This document shows, piece after piece, positions 35,400 to 47,765 of a DNA stretch of 64,000 nt; the first letter of the stretch is position 1; each line of letters starts with the position of its first letter. Source of the stretch: Serripes groenlandicus (taxonomy: Eukaryota; Mollusca; Bivalvia; Cardiida; Cardiidae). A model generated the notes under the pieces. That model was not told the DNA's origin, made no database searches, and was given only the letters and a program-made list of their open reading frames with translations. The stretch spans positions 27,618,375-27,682,374 of the forward strand of contig JASEVX010000010.1 in the NCBI GenBank assembly GCA_031761405.1. Direction: 5' to 3'. Position numbers and translations under genes: made by a program.

Positions 35400-36165
35400 T
35401 CTCGGCAACCCCTGACATCTGTCAACGTCAAAATTTTCAGGGTCAAGGTCATAATTGTGCAGGACTTGACCTTTGTTAGGTAACTTAACCTCAAATCTTA
35501 ACCTTTCTTATATCTCAGCAACCCCTGATTGAATTTTTCTGAAACTTTGTCAGATGTAATGTTTGGTCATGGGACATCTGTCAACGTCAAAATGTTCAGG
35601 GTCAAGGTCATAATTGTGCAGAACTTGACCTTTGTTAGGTAACTTAACCTCAAAACTTAACCTTTCTTATATCTCAGTAACCTCTGCCTGAATGTTTCTG
35701 AAACTATGTCAGATGTATTGTTTGGTCATGGGACATCTGTCAACGTAACAATTTTCAGGGTCAAGGTCATAATTGTGCAGAACTTGACCTTTGTTAGGTA
35801 ACTTAACCGCAAAACTTAACCTTTCCTATATCTCAGCAACCTCTGCTTGAATTTTTCTGAAACTTTGTCAGATGTATTGTTTGGTCATGATACATCTGTC
35901 AACGTCATAATTTTCAGGGTCAAGGTCATAATTGTGCAGAACTTGACCCTTTCTTATATCTCAGCAACCTCTGCTGGATTTTTTCTGAAACTTTGTCAGA
36001 TGTATTGTTTGGTCATGGGACATCCATGAACGTCAAAATGTTCAGGGTCAAGGTCATAATTGTGCAGATCTTTACCTTTTTTAGGTAACTTAACATCAAA
36101 ACTTAAAACGAAACTTTGTCAGATGTATTGTTTGGTCAACGGACATCCATCAACAAATATTTTCC
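35400..36165 (+). repeat. Tandem repeat, about 160 bp, nearly 5 units
   Basis: Each unit has ATCTGTCAACGTCAAAATTT, CAGGGTCAAGGTCATAATTG, TGCAGAACTTGACCTTTG, AACCTTTCTTATATCTCAGC and TTTCTGAAACTTTGTCAGAT. Landmarks recur near 35421, 35580, 35740, 35899 and 36028. Two later units carry internal deletions. Confidence 0.85.
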
Positions 36166-37615
36166 CATGACTTATTTTAAAATTACTATGTTGTTATTTT
36201 ATGTGTAAACACTTACTATCATAATCATAGTGATTGCAATTACTTACAATTTAATGTAGTATTATTGATCACTCTTTACTACATGTGTGAATAAATATAT
36301 TAAGATATATACACATGTAGTGAGTTTATTATTTATCATAACATGTTGATAACAATGCATTGACAGACACTTACTTTTTCACATTTTATCAACTTTACTT
36401 TCTTTTTGCATAGTGATACCATTTAATATTTGATTTTCTAAGAAGGGCGAGACACCCTCAGCCCGAAGTCTTGTTTTCATATGGATAGCTTTCCATCCTT
36501 GCTAAACTGTTTATGAAATGGGTTAATATGATAGGCACGATACAAAATCTAATGAAAAGTTAAATCCAAGCCAATAGGTTAAAATATCTTGGTTAACAGG
36601 AAGTAAGTGAGATGTAAACATGTTCTGGAATTCAGTATAGAGGTGGATAAAAATAAAAATAAATGTTTTATATTGTTATCGATTCCATTTTATTAAATTA
36701 AAACCAGTCAGTTTACATTTTTAAAGAAGAAAACTGACACAGATAGAGGCTATTTTCCATTAAGAAGAGAAATATTAAGGTTTTTTGTCACATGGCAACT
36801 ATTGTGAAGCGAGAAAGAGTTATCTTGCTTGATAGTATGGCTCAAAACCAAATAAAAGAAACCAAATTTACTCAAAACATGTACTAGGCTAAATATTTTA
36901 TTTTTTGATATGTTATAGAGTGTATTGTCCTTTTTATGTTGATGTATATCTTTCTGTCTAAGACGCGTGCTCATCGGATAGAATTGGAATTGAAATGGGA
37001 GTATTTTACATGAGAATGTGTAGGAAAATCTCACATATTCAAAAACATTCAAAGCAATATTATGAAGATGAGATTGCATGATGTGATAAATTAATACCAC
37101 ATCACTCATAAACTTCACCATACAACTCCAAATATCCTTATTGATATTAATAAAACTTCATTTGGCATAATAAACCAGACGATCAAACGAGCTAATATGG
37201 CCGGATGAAGGAACTACTTGGATTGGCTTCTTCAAAAAAAGCAATCGCAGATTTGAATCTAATGTATGCCAATGAAGGTAATTATGTTAATAACTCTATC
37301 CTTGATATATAGCTCAAAACAAAGAAGGAAAGCAACAATTGTAAACAAGCATATTTGCCTAATACTGGTCATGTTATCAGTAATTAATAATGATTAAGTG
37401 ATATATGAAATAATCAACTGTAAACATAACTTATATATGATGTAATGTCAACAAATGATCAATGATATGCAACACTGACATACCGAAGACAATATGGCTC
37501 ACATTTAAAAGTTGTATAACAAACCATTTTTTAAATGAACTTATTTTACAATTCGAAGAAACGAATATTGTATAAAGAAATTCTCTGCAAATGAAATCAT
37601 ATTTAGGAGTTGAAA
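36166..37615. other. No supported gene
   Basis: AT-rich sequence with no coherent exon. A 123-codon minus-strand frame at 36750-37121 has Phe/Tyr/His-rich, domain-free content and is judged chance. Confidence 0.3.
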
Positions 37616-37738
37616 AACATTTGGACAAAAGGGTGAATCGCTTAATATGAGTAATTTCCTCTTTTTGCAACAATGTTGTCAGGCTTCAAAATACGTATGT
37701 AGGTTGGAAAGTGGTTACAATACCTAAACGTACATGTT

Positions 37739-37973
37739 AACCCTTCCTCTCAAACAACAATTCTGCCGCAGATGACTTACTTATAAATAACTTCGGAAAC
37801 AAAATTAAAACTCTCTATAAAAGGAAGAAATGAATAAAGTTGGTTGAAAACATTGTGGCGAAAGGAGAAATTGCTCATCATGAGCAATTTCTCTTTTTGT
37901 CACAATGATTTTAAAAGTCTTCTGCTTCGGAGGTGCCAGAAAAGGTTAAAGGATGGGGAAAAGGGTTAAAGGA
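37739..37973. mobile_element. Type-1 TTAA MITE, full length
   Basis: TTAACCCTTCCTCTCAAACA at the left and GGGGAAAAGGGTTAA at the right. The middle carries the palindrome GAAATTGCTCATCATGAGCA with flanking AAAACATTGTGG and TCACAATGATTTT. It is the paralog of 9768-9957. A second partial copy lies immediately left, at about 37605-37715. Confidence 0.75.
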
Positions 37974-38654
37974 CCATACGTCATCACTCCGTTCCATCTG
38001 ATTTGGTCTATTTATGTTGTAAACCCATGCATCCAACATGTCCTTTGATGTTAAATAATTGCGTTTTTCAGAATATACATTTATTATTTCAATTATTTTT
38101 TTATAAGAATTGAACAATAAATGTTCCTCATCATTTCAAATGTACATGCGTTACATACTACAATACCATGTAATATACAATAAACACAAACAGACGGGAA
38201 AAGTTACATGTACAAAAACAAACCTTAAAAGTATATTTATTTTCATCATCAATCATTGATATTTTAGTTGAACTTGTAAAAGTACGCCAGCTGATATAAG
38301 AGAAAATACAAACAAACGTGTGGTTTTTCGAAACAATTAAAAGCAAAAACACGTTTTGCATTTTGAATGTGAGTATGTAAATAATACTAGTGTGGGAGTT
38401 CGTAATATTTTCCCCTATTTAGCTTATAAAGTTTTCTAAAATTCAAATTCGAATGAAGAGTAATGATACAGTTAACACGACTTGTGCAGTCATAAAGTCA
38501 TGAAGTAGAACATTTTCTACTAAATTAAAATTGAAAAATGATTAATTTATTGACATAAAACAGGCTTTTTAGCGGAAGTTCACCCAACATGCATGGACTT
38601 CTCTAATCAGAACCCCAAATAGCATATTTCCCTGGCCACTGGCTACCTTTTTAA

Positions 38655-38875
38655 CATATCAGCCATCCCGCGAGAAAACCAACATTATGGCCTCTTCGTA
38701 ATGTATCGACCCAGATCAGCCTGAGCAGTCCGCAAAGACGGATCCGGGTCGGCACATTCCGTCTCAGCTAGATAGAGGTATAGAGTAATTATTCCTGAAA
38801 CATGCTTAGGCTGATCCGGGTCGATAAATTACGCAGAGTCCACAATGTTGGGTTTCTCGCGTGACGGCGGCCGCA
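38655..38875. mobile_element. AGCCGTTCC foldback MITE
   Basis: CAGCCATCCCGCGAGAAAAC at the left and CAATGTTGGGTTTCTCGCG with TGACGGC at the right. This unit-2 copy retains a right end that the unit-1 paralog (10788-10960) lacks. Confidence 0.65.
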
Positions 38876-38984
38876 TGTGCTTCCTTAAATTTCACTCCAG
38901 TACTCAATACAACACTCTGTCCAAGCGACTGGCTGCTTTTTCAAATTGACTGTTCAATCATTGGTGGATGGCGAATGACACTTG

Positions 38985-39120
38985 TCTCAGTGACTTTTGT
39001 AAAATGTCGGAAAGGAGGTTAGCCGAGCTTGGGGTTCGAACTCTCAACCCCGTTATTGACAGCCCGTGTAGCTGCGACCGACTGGGCTACAGGGCTATTA
39101 CTCCTCGAATGTTTGTAGAA
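38985..39120 (-). mobile_element. tRNA-headed SINE, antisense
   Basis: On the minus strand: TAATAGCCCTGTAGCCCAGT, then CGGTCGCAGCTACACGGG and the B box GAGTTCGAACCCCAAG. The head is tRNA-like, but it is followed by SINE body and duplicated in unit 1 with a deletion. Confidence 0.6.
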
Positions 39121-39769
39121 GGTGTTTTAAACCAACGCGAAATATAAGGTTATTTATATACATTCAAATGCTCGCAATGGTAAACCATCACTCACCATTT
39201 ATCATTAAATCGTCACATTAGCATAACTGTTACATTTCAATTTATAAGATGAGACTTTGTTCAAATTGTTTAACTTGTTTAATTCATATAGGGCATACTT
39301 AAATCACCACTCAGGTCCTGCCTATCAATTTAAACCCCATCTCATGTAAGATTAAAAATACCAGTTGACATGTGTATTTCTTAACAAAAGTATATCTACA
39401 TATCAGCAAGAAATAGTTACGCCTCTGTGTCGCCATACGACTTAGAACCGTCATCAGAGACTTTGCAAAAAGCAGATTCATTAATAACTTGTAACATATA
39501 ACCCCCATATAAACATTCGTCAACAGATCGAGGAAAAGTACATCATCATTATACCTATCTCTCAAAAGCATTATTTTCATTTATTCTACCGTCGTTCACT
39601 CAATTATATGTATTGATTAATATGGCATTTAATTCGGTAAACAGTTTACATGACATAACATACTAACATAGTATGAACAAAGAAACATTATTCTTTCCGC
39701 TTGTTGCGACCGGAATAGCATGGTTTACACATGCATTGTATATTCACTTCAGTCGTATCGGTCGGATCT

Positions 39770-39965
39770 TACCAAACACTTTAAAAATGGTAGTAATGGC
39801 TGTCCTCATTGGTGCTCAAGGTTGCAAGTTAGCATTACGACTGACTGACTGTTGTCAGGATAAACGGACCAGTAGTACTGGTAGCTTACCCAGGACATGT
39901 CGTGATATAACTGAAACATTGTTGAAAGCGGTGTAAATCACTAAAAATAATCAATCAATCATTCA
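39770..39965 (+). mobile_element. SINE fragment (GTGTCAGGATAAA family)
   Basis: Paralog of 11890-12095, with GCTGTCCTCATTGGTGCTCA, GTGATATAACTGAAACATTG and TTGAAAGCGGTGTAAATCAC. The 87-codon open frame across it is not a gene. Confidence 0.6.
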
Positions 39966-40211
39966 ATCTTCGTCGCAGTCAGGACGATTTAGATGTTTCT
40001 TTCTATTGTAACATTCGACACCGCGATATTCGGTTTAACCCATCGTATATCACGGTTAAAACTAATGGCATTATTAGTATACACATACTAAAATATTTTA
40101 AGGGCTCTATTAATAAATATTGTCTTAAGACATACTGACATAGTTTAATTAATGACAAGAATGAAAGCTGCAACGTCGGAGCTGAGTCTTGATTTTTCAA
40201 ATATTTTCCAG

Positions 40212-43200
40212 GCACTGCAAGTACTTATCTTGTTCATTGCCTTGAGCTTTGTCGGCCGTAGCTTAAGTTTCGGCATTGAAAATGGCATCAGCACTGAAAT
40301 TGATGAATGCTTGCAACTCATTTCACGTGGATCCAATCCCGGGAATAAGACAGGGTACACATTATCACATTTAAAATATAACGACATGCAGTCCACCTGT
40401 CTGCAAGAGTTTGTCTGGAAATTTGGCGATGTTCCATGGGCAGACTTCAACATCACAGAAAGCGAAGTCAAGTTCATCAATGAGTTGACGCAGTCCGTAA
40501 GTATCACATTTCGATTTAATACATGTTAGTTTATTAACGAGTCATCATTATTAGATGTTAGCAAGTTTGCATATCGATGTATTAGATGTATTAGATGTAT
40601 TTACTTTACGCTTTATCAGATGGCGTTTATTAATTTTTATTTTGTTTTATTTTGTTTGCATGTCGATTCACTAGATGTTAGTTAGTTAACATTAAACTTA
40701 AATAGATATTAAGAAGTTTCCTTTTAACTTAATTAGATATCAGAAAGTTTCGTTTTCACTTTATTCGATATTAGTTAGTTTACAAACCAGTGTTGGGTAT
40801 TTTTAATCAATAGCTTTTGGCATTTTATCTTTCCGTGAGCAAGGAATATTCTTCATGGGATTCCAACATATAGTCTAATAGTTTTATAATTTGTGCATGT
40901 AAAACATCCTACGATGCAGTCTATATTGGTATCTGATGAACTTTGAACAAATCATAAAAAAAGTGGTTACTTGCTCAAAACCGTGTATTAGAACGACTCG
41001 AATTCTTCCAAGATTAACCCCTTTAAATTGTCATACCATGTAGACGATTAAGTTACTTGGAACTTGTCTGGGGATTTTATTTCCCATTTTCTTCTTTCAG
41101 CTTGTTTTCGAACATAACCGGTACAAACGACACGGGGGACAACAGGGTCCACAGAGACAAGGGATGATGTATCCACAGCGTGGATACAGCGTTCGACGCG
41201 AGTACAGACGTTTGACGGACGCAGACAGGTACCAATTCCACAAAGCTGTCAACAGTCTAAAACAGGTACTCATAATTGAGCCCAATCTGATAAACCGTCG
41301 GACGTTAGAAAGTGTATCGCAATTGCAATATCTTGTTTATAGTGTAATCAGACGGAGAAGATGTGCATGCTGGTTTGAACCTAAACTATTCAGATACGTC
41401 AACTTGTACCCGTTTTGCATCGACAGACACAGTTCTAGAGTCTGCATTTTTATAAAGCCGGACAGTTTCGCACAATCCCCGCTTCTCTATATCGTGTATT
41501 CATATGGGTTATCTCCCCTGTTGAAACTAACGACGTTGTAGGTGACAATGTGATTGTCTGACGCAAAGGTCGATCTAAGACGAAATGTCAAAAACATTCA
41601 TCCGATCTATCAAGGTTTTAATGGTATTGTACCAACCAACATTCTCGAAAGTACCCTGTCTGTATATTTTTTGAAGCCAGTGGATCGAAAGATGTATTCA
41701 TAGTCTGTGATCAAGAGGTTTAACAGTACAAACGGTATATAGCTCTAAAAAAACAACATCATATATCATTTGAGCGACACTATGCGGAAACCAACATCAA
41801 AGCTTTTGCGAACAATTTAATTTCAGATTAGCCAATGAATCTGCAGTCAGATATGTATGTACTATGTTTCGCCAATTAGCCATTGGTTTGTTTTCACAGA
41901 ACATTGCTCAATGCAAATAGTATAGATCCAGACCATTCTGTGCATGCACACATTTGTAACTTAGGAGTTCTGAATGTTTTCCACAAGAAGTACACAATGT
42001 AAGATAACAAATAATGGATGTGTAGATCTATATTTAGATACACATGTCAGTTATACTCTTATTTTGCTTGGAAAAAATGCATTTTTATAAATTCACCCAC
42101 TTACAACAAATCTGCAACAGACGACTTTGAAACATTTAGGCAAAAATGTCGACAGTTCATACAATGAATGTATAACATTTGCCCATATTTGATACTATTG
42201 TTGCAAAATGATATATATTTTTTAAAATGATCAACTTCTCCTTTTCTCACGATTTGTTCTAAATGTCTGCTGCAGGTTCGTCAGAAATGCACCTGCAAAC
42301 GAGAAAGTGTCTGGGTTTCTAATATTCCAATCGTCTTGAATCAATTTTCCATTTTAGAAAGGCCAGTATGATGTTTTTGCCAAAATTCACAGTGGTATCA
42401 ACATTATACAATCACATGGAGGTCCAAACTTCTTTGGCTGGCACAGGGTGTATTGTGCTTTGTAAGTATTACGTGTTTTTTGTTTTTATATAATCAGATT
42501 ATTGCAAATATTGGAATATTGAGACCGTATTAAGTCTTTCAGCTCAAATATGAGCCGTTCCACGAGAAAAGCAAAATTGTTGACCTGGACCAGCCTTAAC
42601 ATGCCGCGCAGGCTAATCCAGACAGACACTGGTCGCCTCCTCTGGATTTGTTCCTTTCTGGAATCTATACCTTTGATCCCCTGAGACTTAATGTGTGGGC
42701 CTAGATTAGCCTGCGCGACCTAGGTCGATAAATTACAGAGAGTCCATACTGTTAGTTTTCTCGTGGAACGGCTCATATTTATTTTATGTTTATTTTGATA
42801 ACAGGGTAGAACAGGCTCTTCGCAGATGGAATCCCCGTGTATCTTTGCCGTACTGGGACGTGACCCTGGACTATGCCATGGATCACCCATACAATTCTAT
42901 CATTTGGTCTCCACCGTTCTTCGGCACTGGAACTGGCGTTGTCCGTGAAGGTCCTTTTGCCAACTGGCAAACACCGTTTGGACCATTAACAAGAAATATT
43001 GCAGGGGGCAGTAGATTGTTATCAAAGCAAGACTTAGCTCGACTTCTTACCAAATGTAGAACACGCGAGATTAGTTACCCTACTGTAAAACCAGATTTCA
43101 ATGCAGAACTCCTCATAGGGGGTCCACTTATTTGGGTGGGTGGACAAATGGCCGGAATAAACACCGCTCCTCATGATCCTGTCTTCTTCCCTTACGTTGC

Positions 43201-44342
43201 ATTTATTGATTACGTTTGAGAACAGTTTCGTGTACGTCAAACTCAGGTTTGTCGAGTGAATCCTGACACCGACTATCCCCAAACAGTTAAAGGTCAAGAA
43301 CCGGGCGACGTATGTCGGGCTTAGCTCCGTATAGAATCATAGATGGTTACAGTTCATACTGGACAAGGTACTGGTACAGATATGAGGAGTCTCCAACATG
43401 TAATACAACCAAGCCCTCTTGTGGCACACCATATCTACGTTGTAATACCAGGTTACAGCAATGTGTCTCTGTTCCAAGGAGATACTCGCCTTCTGAAGGA
43501 CCAAGAGCTGGTGCCGTAGCTTACGGTAGACCAAGCGTGGAACAAGGTAGAAAGGGATTTGCAGCTGTATCTCGATTAGACGTTGGACAGAAAATTTACG
43601 CTCCCGCTTCTCAAGGTAGATCATTTACCACAGCTGGTCTAGGAAAGGGCGTGCCGTCAACGAAGCCGCCTATGAAGCTCAAAGTACAGCTAATGAGATG
43701 GGATACAATATTACTCAAGGCGCATCAATCTCTGATCCAACCGCTCCTGGAGAAACAGCACAGGGAGATGTACATACATTTGCTCTGCCAATGTCTCTCG
43801 TACCTACACCCGAATTTACTGGTATGAAAAGTGCGGAAGTAGATAGCACCCCAGTGTTAGACAACATTGTTTATGTTCCAGTCAAGCTCTTCTACAACAG
43901 ACCAAGCTCGGGATGGAACACAAGACGTAATTGCCAAAAAGAAACCAACGGTGTCATGTATGTGTATGTCAAAGCTCAGGGACTGAGTTACGCTAGTGTC
44001 CATGATGATTATGGAATCATTGATGCCAGACAAGCGGCAGCGTCTGCGATGGTATACATGGCTGTGAATCTTCCAGTGAACTCGACTTCCGACATATTAT
44101 TTAAAGCAACCGACGGATGTGGTAGAGAGTGCCTAGCTCGATGTCTAGATAAAACTTCTACAGACAGGACGTTCCGAAACTGCGACGGAATTATGAAAAT
44201 TGACCGTGACTCTACATTTGGTCCAACTTTGGATGGTGCTGTTGAAGCCGTTTTACCCGATACAAACGAGGGCATACAAGATAATACAAGTTATGCCGAT
44301 ATTCAGTTTATGTGTCCAATGGCAGATCGTAGACCTTGGTAA
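40212..44342 (+). pseudogene. Tyrosinase-like paralog (Tyr2), inactivated
   Basis: Exons 40212-40496, 41101-41265, 42358-42461 and 42805-44342 match the four visible Tyr1 exons in length, phase and splice sites. CuA is intact (HGGPNFFGWHR). In CuB all three histidines are gone: Ile at 43115-43117, Leu at 43127-43129 and Val at 43196-43198. TGA at 43217-43219 replaces the Trp codon of DYFW. One base is missing near 43302, and eight bases (43632-43639) are inserted just where Tyr1 has RKRR. The C-terminal part resumes in frame from 43698 to the stop at 44342. The gene could not make a full tyrosinase. An open frame reaches back to an ATG at 40152 through the acceptor, but the same region is out of frame in Tyr1, so an intron is more likely. 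About 430 bp upstream of this exon in Tyr1 (12151-12590) is missing here. Confidence 0.9.
42553..42777. mobile_element. AGCCGTTCC foldback MITE, intact, in the last Tyr2 intron
   Basis: GAGCCGTTCCACGAGAAAAG at the left and TTAGTTTTCTCGTGGAACGG at the right. It provides the uninterrupted counterpart of the LINE-split copy in Tyr1. Confidence 0.75.
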
Positions 44343-44439
44343 TTTATGTATTTGATGTACGAAAGTAATTTGATGGACGATTCTATTCTAAACTCGATTT
44401 TCAGTCTTAAAGACCTGTTTAAATTATTTTCGCAAATTA

Positions 44440-44445
44440 AATAAA
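44440..44445 (+). promoter_or_regulatory. Polyadenylation signal of the Tyr2 remnant
   Basis: AATAAA in TTAAATAAAACATATC, conserved with Tyr1. Confidence 0.55.
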
Positions 44446-44509
44446 ACATATCTAAACGTAATGAGGTAATTCGTATGTTGTTATTTTAATCTCCAACGGA
44501 CATTCAAAC

Positions 44510-46495
44510 GTTTACCTTTATTCACATACAACAAATATTCTGCAGACGACTTTAAATACATCTAGACAAAAATGAATCTCTTTAAAAAATAATAGATTTT
44601 CTCTTCACGTTATTTCTACATTTTAATAACTACTGTTTACTAATTCTAAACACACCTCTAGCTTTGAAGAGTATTTGACATCAGTAGATGCGTATGTGAC
44701 CCTCAAAACCTATGTTGTGGATAATCAAAAGAATCGTCTCGGTGATACAATGCATTTAAGTACCCAAGGTTTATCGGAGTCATACGAGAGGAGGCATTGT
44801 TTGGAAAAGACAAGTTATTACACCATTGTCGAGTCCACTGCTTAATTCAACGAATGCTATGTCTACATCTACTGAGCTCTCCAACGTATCTCTAAGAACT
44901 CCAACGTCTACGAATCAAAGATTAGCAATTAAATAAATTCCTTCTTTATTTCCATATCATTCAACAAGTGTCAACCTTCAAAAGCTAAGCAGCCCTTAGT
45001 TGCCAAGCTTTCTTCAGTGTTTACAGAAAGAACACCCCATATCATTGGAATGTATTACATCTCCGCTTTATAATAGTCGTAGGAAAATGTTTGGCCGGGG
45101 TCATACATTATGCAAGATAGAAATAACTCCGCCAAGATGGTTCCCTTCCTTTTACACATACTCGGGACGAGCCATCACTGTTCTTCCAGAAGTTTCAATG
45201 CATACTTTACACATTTACAATGTAGTGAGTTTCTTTGTCATATATTTAAGACAGTCTAGTAAAGGTATCCCTTTCCCACACACAACAAATCTGCAGCAGA
45301 CGACTTCAAAAATATATTGACAAAAAACATGAAAACCTTCATAAATAAGGCTTTACATTTAAAGAGTTGAAAACACCGTGGCTAAAGGAGAAATTGCTCG
45401 TTTTGAGTAATATTTACTTTTGTCACAGTGTTTTCTACAGTCATTTTCTAGGCAGACATTTGTAGTCACAATTATATCGACCTGTGTCCGCGGATATAGT
45501 ATTTCTAGTGTTATTTGACCTATATATCTCATATTACCCAGACAACGTTTCCAAAGTAACATTGTGGTATAAATACGCAAAATAGTCCCTTGCGTAGAAA
45601 TGAGTGTATACCATCACCAGAATGCATTGAATATATGACATTGAGTTTAAATTCTACAATAACGTGTATAGGATGCACTGGAAATGATTGATTTGTTCGG
45701 GACCGATTTGGTCCAAAATGACGGTCACCATTTTCTGGTTAATTTCTATCTTGCATAATGCATATATTTCACATAATAAGAAACATAAAAAAAATATGCA
45801 ATGGAGAAATAGATTGGGCTGAAAGCTCATAGCTTATTTTAGGTCCTTCTGCTGCAGAGGCGTCAGAAAGCGTCTATATATGGAAAAGGATTACCATACG
45901 AACAGCAAATATATATTTTAAAAAATAGCATCGAGAACGGGGCTCGATCCGTGCTGGCGGTGGTAATGATGGAGCGACCTTAATCAATATACAATTTTCC
46001 AGTCTAGAATATATAAGTTTTCTTTGTAGGCCCAAAATAAAACTTGACTTTTGAAAACATTATGCCTTCTCTACTAATAGGTTACCCTGCCCACTCACAA
46101 CACATCTGCCAAAGACGACTTTAGAAACATCTAGACAAAAACATTGAAATTCTCCATAATTGGAGGTATAATTACAGAAATAGGTTGCACATAGAGAAAT
46201 TGCTCGTTTGATTTAAAAAAAAAAACGTCTGCTACAGAGGCGTCAGAAGGCGTCTATATGTGGGAAAAGGTTAATGACCATCGGCCATAGTTATTCCGAA
46301 ATTCATAGTTCCAACATACATAACGTTGTTGACACATCTGCAGCAGACGTCATTGAAATCAGTCTGGAAAAAGAAAGAACTGCTCATAATAAGTAATGTT
46401 TTCAACTCTATTCAATAATTAAAATGTCAGTTAGAGAAATTTACCATTGTTTCGACTATATGTTTTCTGTGTCGTCTGCCTCAGATGTGTTGTGT
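44510..46495. other. MITE-rich spacer after Tyr2
   Basis: Type-1 MITE pieces are visible at about 44518-44580, 45268-45435 (with GAGAAATTGCTCG), 45845-45893, 46078-46275 and 46320-46490. The sequence to about 45430 aligns with the Tyr1 tail; 45430-47040 does not. No exon is supported. Confidence 0.5.
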
Positions 46496-46499
46496 TAAG

Positions 46500-46705
46500 G
46501 AAAATGTTTGTTTGTTTTATTGAAGTTTTACGCCATTTTCAACATTATTTCAGTTATATCACGGCGACGGTTCATTTATTCATGATCCCTGGGTAAACAA
46601 ACCACTACTAGGCTAGAAAATGTGCCTTGCCCAAGGGCACTCTACCATGACCCTAGAGCCGCGACATTCAGTTTTAAATACCCTACGCTAACCACTCGAC
46701 CACAG
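46500..46705 (-). mobile_element. tRNA-headed SINE, near full length, antisense
   Basis: The minus strand starts CCGCTGTGGTCGAGTGGTTA (an A-box-like Ser/Leu-type head) and runs through GCGGCTCTAGGGTCATGG and TGCCCTTGGGCAAGGCAC. It ends GTGATATAACTGAAATAATG, then TTGAAAATGGCGTAAAAC and an A-rich tail of CAAACAAA type. The B box is degenerate. Confidence 0.75.
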
Positions 46706-46764
46706 CGGATTCCCTTAGGAAGTGTAACATTACGTTAAACTATTTTAACATACTTGTTTAAAAG

Positions 46765-47005
46765 TATGTTGTTTTTAATGCACCGTCATCGTTTCCCCCT
46801 CTGTAGCAGATGATGTTTGAGCACACTGTGGCAAAAGAAGAAATTACTCATCATGAGCTATTTTTTCTTTTTGATACAGTGTTTTCAACTTAAATTGAAA
46901 ATTCAACTCTCATTTCTTTGGATTTTTCAGAACTTTGGTCACGACGCTTATAAAGTCGTCCACTGCAGATTTAACGTTTGCGGAAAAGAATTAAAAAGGA
47001 ACACT
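46765..47005. mobile_element. Type-1 TTAA MITE, diverged
   Basis: CTGTAGCAGATGATGTTTGA, a stem of GCAAAAGAAGAAATTACTC type, and the right end AAAGTCGTCCACTGCAGATT. Confidence 0.5.
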
Positions 47006-47289
47006 AATTTATGAATGATACATTTGCATGTCGAAACAGTATCTAACTCGCGTTAAGAGACATTGAAAACATAAATGAGCCGAATTACGAGAAAACCAAC
47101 ACGGGGAATCTGAAGAATGCCCAGCAGGCCAACCCGGACAGACACTTTTCGACTTCTGTAAATTTGCTGTTACAATAATCTTTACTTTATACCACTATCT
47201 CCCTTAGACGGAATTTGTCGGCCCGGATTAACGATACATTTGAATGTATAAACAGTATCTAACTCGCGTTAAGAGACATTGAAAATATA

Positions 47290-47537
47290 AAAGAGCCGAA
47301 TTACGAGAAAAACAACATATAGACTCTGCGTAAAGAAGCATGCCCAGCAGGCTAACCCGTACAGACACCTTTCGCCTCCTGTGGATTTTCTGTTTCAGGG
47401 ATCTTTACTCTATACCTCTATCCCAATGAGACGGAATGTGTCGGTCCGAATTAGCCTGCGCGGACTTCACACACTGATCTAGGTCCATATATTACGCAGA
47501 GTCCATAATGTTGTTTTTCTCGCGGAACGGCTGAAAT
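47290..47537. mobile_element. AGCCGTTCC foldback MITE, full length
   Basis: GAGCCGAATTACGAGAAAAA at the left and ATGTTGTTTTTCTCGCGGAA with CGGCT at the right; the paralog is 20505-20750. A further partial copy lies at 47075-47225. Confidence 0.7.
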
Positions 47538-47765
47538 AAATAATGATAATAAAACGGTCCGAGACAATAATGACGTAATATATTCTGATTGATAAAGACA
47601 AAACCTTCTCTATTTATTTGTTTCAACTGAAACATGAATGGCGACTAATTAAGATGTATTGTTAATTGTCACAATTACAGCTTGAGCAAACATCTGCATA
47701 CTACGCAGTTCGTTTGATGGATTACAAAGACAAACACACGCCAGGTAATATATCATGTGCACTTT

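Noticed and set aside
36750..37121. 123-codon minus-strand frame
   Set aside because: AT-rich chance frame rich in Phe, His and Tyr without any recognisable motif.
38985..39120. A tRNA gene
   Set aside because: Good B box, but a SINE body follows and the paralog has the same flanks with an internal deletion.
39673..39936. 87-codon frame before Tyr2 as its missing first exon
   Set aside because: Most of it is SINE sequence also present at 11890-12095 and 63560-63690.
40152..40211. ATG upstream of the Tyr2 signal exon as a true start codon
   Set aside because: The matching Tyr1 sequence is out of frame by one base and both show a TTTTCCAG acceptor immediately before the homologous exon, so this is more likely intron.
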